DNA of 64,000 nucleotides, taken from contig NC_015572.1 in the NCBI RefSeq assembly GCF_000214665.1, positions 4,712,001 through 4,776,000 on the forward strand, given 5' to 3'. This stretch comes from Methylomonas methanica MC09. GTDB lineage: Bacteria; Pseudomonadota; Gammaproteobacteria; Methylococcales; Methylomonadaceae. This document shows positions 63,126-64,000 of the stretch, in pieces. Each line of letters opens with the position of its first letter. The stretch's first letter is position 1. The notes under the pieces were generated by a model. The model searched no databases, was not told the origin of the DNA, and was given only the letters and a program-made list of their open reading frames with translations. Made by a program: the position numbers and the translations under genes.

Positions 63126-63965
63126 ATGAAACCGCAGCCCGCCTTGGAAGACATTACCGCCTATCTTGCCGAAGATGTGGGCGACGGCGACCTGACCGCC
63201 AATATCATTCCCGAAACGGTTCAAGCCAGTGCCCGCGTGGTCACCCGCGAAAACATGCTGCTATGCGGCCAAGCCTGGTTCGATGCGGTATTCCGACACC
63301 TGAACCAACACGTCGTCATTGAGTGGGCTTATCAGGAAGGCGACGAAATTGCTGCCGGCAGTGTACTTTGCCAGCTGCACGGCCCCGCCAGAACCTTGCT
63401 CACCGGCGAACGCACCGCGTTAAACCTGCTGCAAACCCTGTCGGCAACCGCCACCGTTGCGCGCCGATACGCGCAGGCAGTCGCCGGCACTCATTGCAAA
63501 GTGCTGGATACCCGTAAAACCATACCCGGACTGAGATTGGCGCAAAAATACGCCGTGCGTTGCGGCGGCTGCGTCAATCACCGCATCGGCTTGTTCGATG
63601 CCATTTTAATCAAGGAAAATCATATTATTGCCGCCGGCTCAATCAGCGCGGCGATAGCCAAAGCCCGGGAACTCAGCGACGTACTGGTGGAAATCGAGGT
63701 GGAGTCCCTAGCCGAATTGCAAGAAGCTTTAGCGGCGCAACCCGACCGTATCATGCTGGATAATTTTACGACCGATGATTTACGCCGGGCAGTGGCACTC
63801 AATCACGGCAAAGTCGAATTGGAAGCTTCAGGCAACGTTAGCCTGGACACCATTCGCGGCATTGCCGAAACCGGCGTGGATTACATTTCGATCGGGGCTT
63901 TAACCAAAAACCTCAACGCTATCGACCTCTCAATGCGAATCGAATTATTGCCTATCCGGCAATAG
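63126..63965 (+). CDS. nadC: Nicotinate-nucleotide pyrophosphorylase NadC
   Basis: Makes nicotinate mononucleotide from quinolinate and PRPP in NAD synthesis. ATG 63126 gives 279 aa; the frame is open 11 codons further. Motifs: AEDVGDGDLTA, ERTALNLLQTLSATAT, LDTRKTIPGLRLAQKYAVRCGGCVNHR region, ILIKENHI, IEVEV-type strand and ISIGALT. ampD-nadC is a common divergent pair. Confidence 0.96.
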   Translation: MKPQPALEDITAYLAEDVGDGDLTANIIPETVQASARVVTRENMLLCGQAWFDAVFRHLNQHVVIEWAYQEGDEIAAGSVLCQLHGPARTLLTGERTALNLLQTLSATATVARRYAQAVAGTHCKVLDTRKTIPGLRLAQKYAVRCGGCVNHRIGLFDAILIKENHIIAAGSISAAIAKARELSDVLVEIEVESLAELQEALAAQPDRIMLDNFTTDDLRRAVALNHGKVELEASGNVSLDTIRGIAETGVDYISIGALTKNLNAIDLSMRIELLPIRQ

Positions 63966-63984
63966 CCCGTCATTGGCGGGTTTT
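63966..63984 (+). terminator. Possible terminator after nadC
   Basis: CCCG (63966-63969) with CGGG (63977-63980), followed by TTTT. Short stem, so only moderate support. Confidence 0.45.
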
Positions 63985-64000
63985 ATAAAACCCAACCAAT

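Noticed and set aside
1..64000. tRNA, rRNA and CRISPR arrays
   Set aside because: None recognised: no cloverleaf with a TTCRANYC loop, no rRNA sequence and no regularly spaced direct repeats were seen.

Overview
The window looks like a chromosomal segment of a gammaproteobacterial (type I, Methylomonas-like) methanotroph. The best evidence is a nearly complete calcium-type methanol dehydrogenase locus (mxaD, an mxaB-like regulator, mxaF-J-G-I, mxaR-S-A-C-K-L). Gammaproteobacterial housekeeping genes support this: pilT/pilU, tadA, tsaC, rho, trxA, rhlB, yrfG, nudE, ampD and nadC. Assignments rest on reading protein motifs and gene order; no database search was possible.

Layout. 1-3 kb: pilT end, pilU, an mltB-like lytic transglycosylase and a His-rich glycine-zipper protein. 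3-5 kb: a secreted STN-like protein and a LuxR-type regulator whose receiver lacks the phosphoacceptor Asp. 5.4-12.3 kb: a periplasmic copper/redox module (Tat-exported multicopper oxidase, a Cys-less Sco-like protein, a 565-aa protein of unknown family, a normal Sco protein, and a cytochrome c fused to a binding-protein-like domain). 12.4-16.5 kb: a bufferin/Hvf-type RiPP operon (hvfA-hvfB-hvfC-hvfX) continuing into a DUF3047 protein and an ArsS-type radical SAM enzyme. 16.5-22.3 kb: Slp lipoprotein and a HupE - TonB receptor - HupE transport operon. 22.4-26.9 kb: tadA, tsaC, a cytosolic 5'-nucleotidase with two small genes, and a response regulator.

27-39.6 kb is an AT-richer accessory region: a FecI/FecR/TonB-receptor/PepSY siderophore system lying between two copies of a ~107-bp repeat, a decayed IS1380-type element, a beta-carbonic anhydrase, and a fragment of an integron cassette array (DUF1330, DUF6817 and DUF4238 genes with attC-like sites) broken by an IS630 element. 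39.8-41.4 kb carries two copies of a TA-flanked MITE around mxaD and a repeat-tailed membrane protein. 41.5-53.0 kb is the mxa locus; between mxaI and mxaR there is an intrinsic terminator, and between mxaR and mxaS a pair of ~250-bp inverted repeats around a 65-codon gene plus an unassigned membrane protein. 53-64 kb: lipoproteins, yfdX, a GH5 hydrolase, an ABC exporter with a degenerate ATPase domain, then housekeeping genes.

How it fits together. MxaFI with cytochrome cL (MxaG) oxidises methanol in the periplasm; MxaJ, D, R, S, A, C, K and L assemble it and load calcium; MxaB-like probably controls transcription. Copper is central to methanotrophs, and the multicopper oxidase/Sco cluster and the Hvf RiPP operon next to it probably serve copper handling. 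An identical promoter-like pattern, TGTAAGGAAT-N12-CGACT, lies before the degenerate-receiver regulator (4277-4303) and before hvfA (12316-12342), suggesting one ECF sigma factor controls both.
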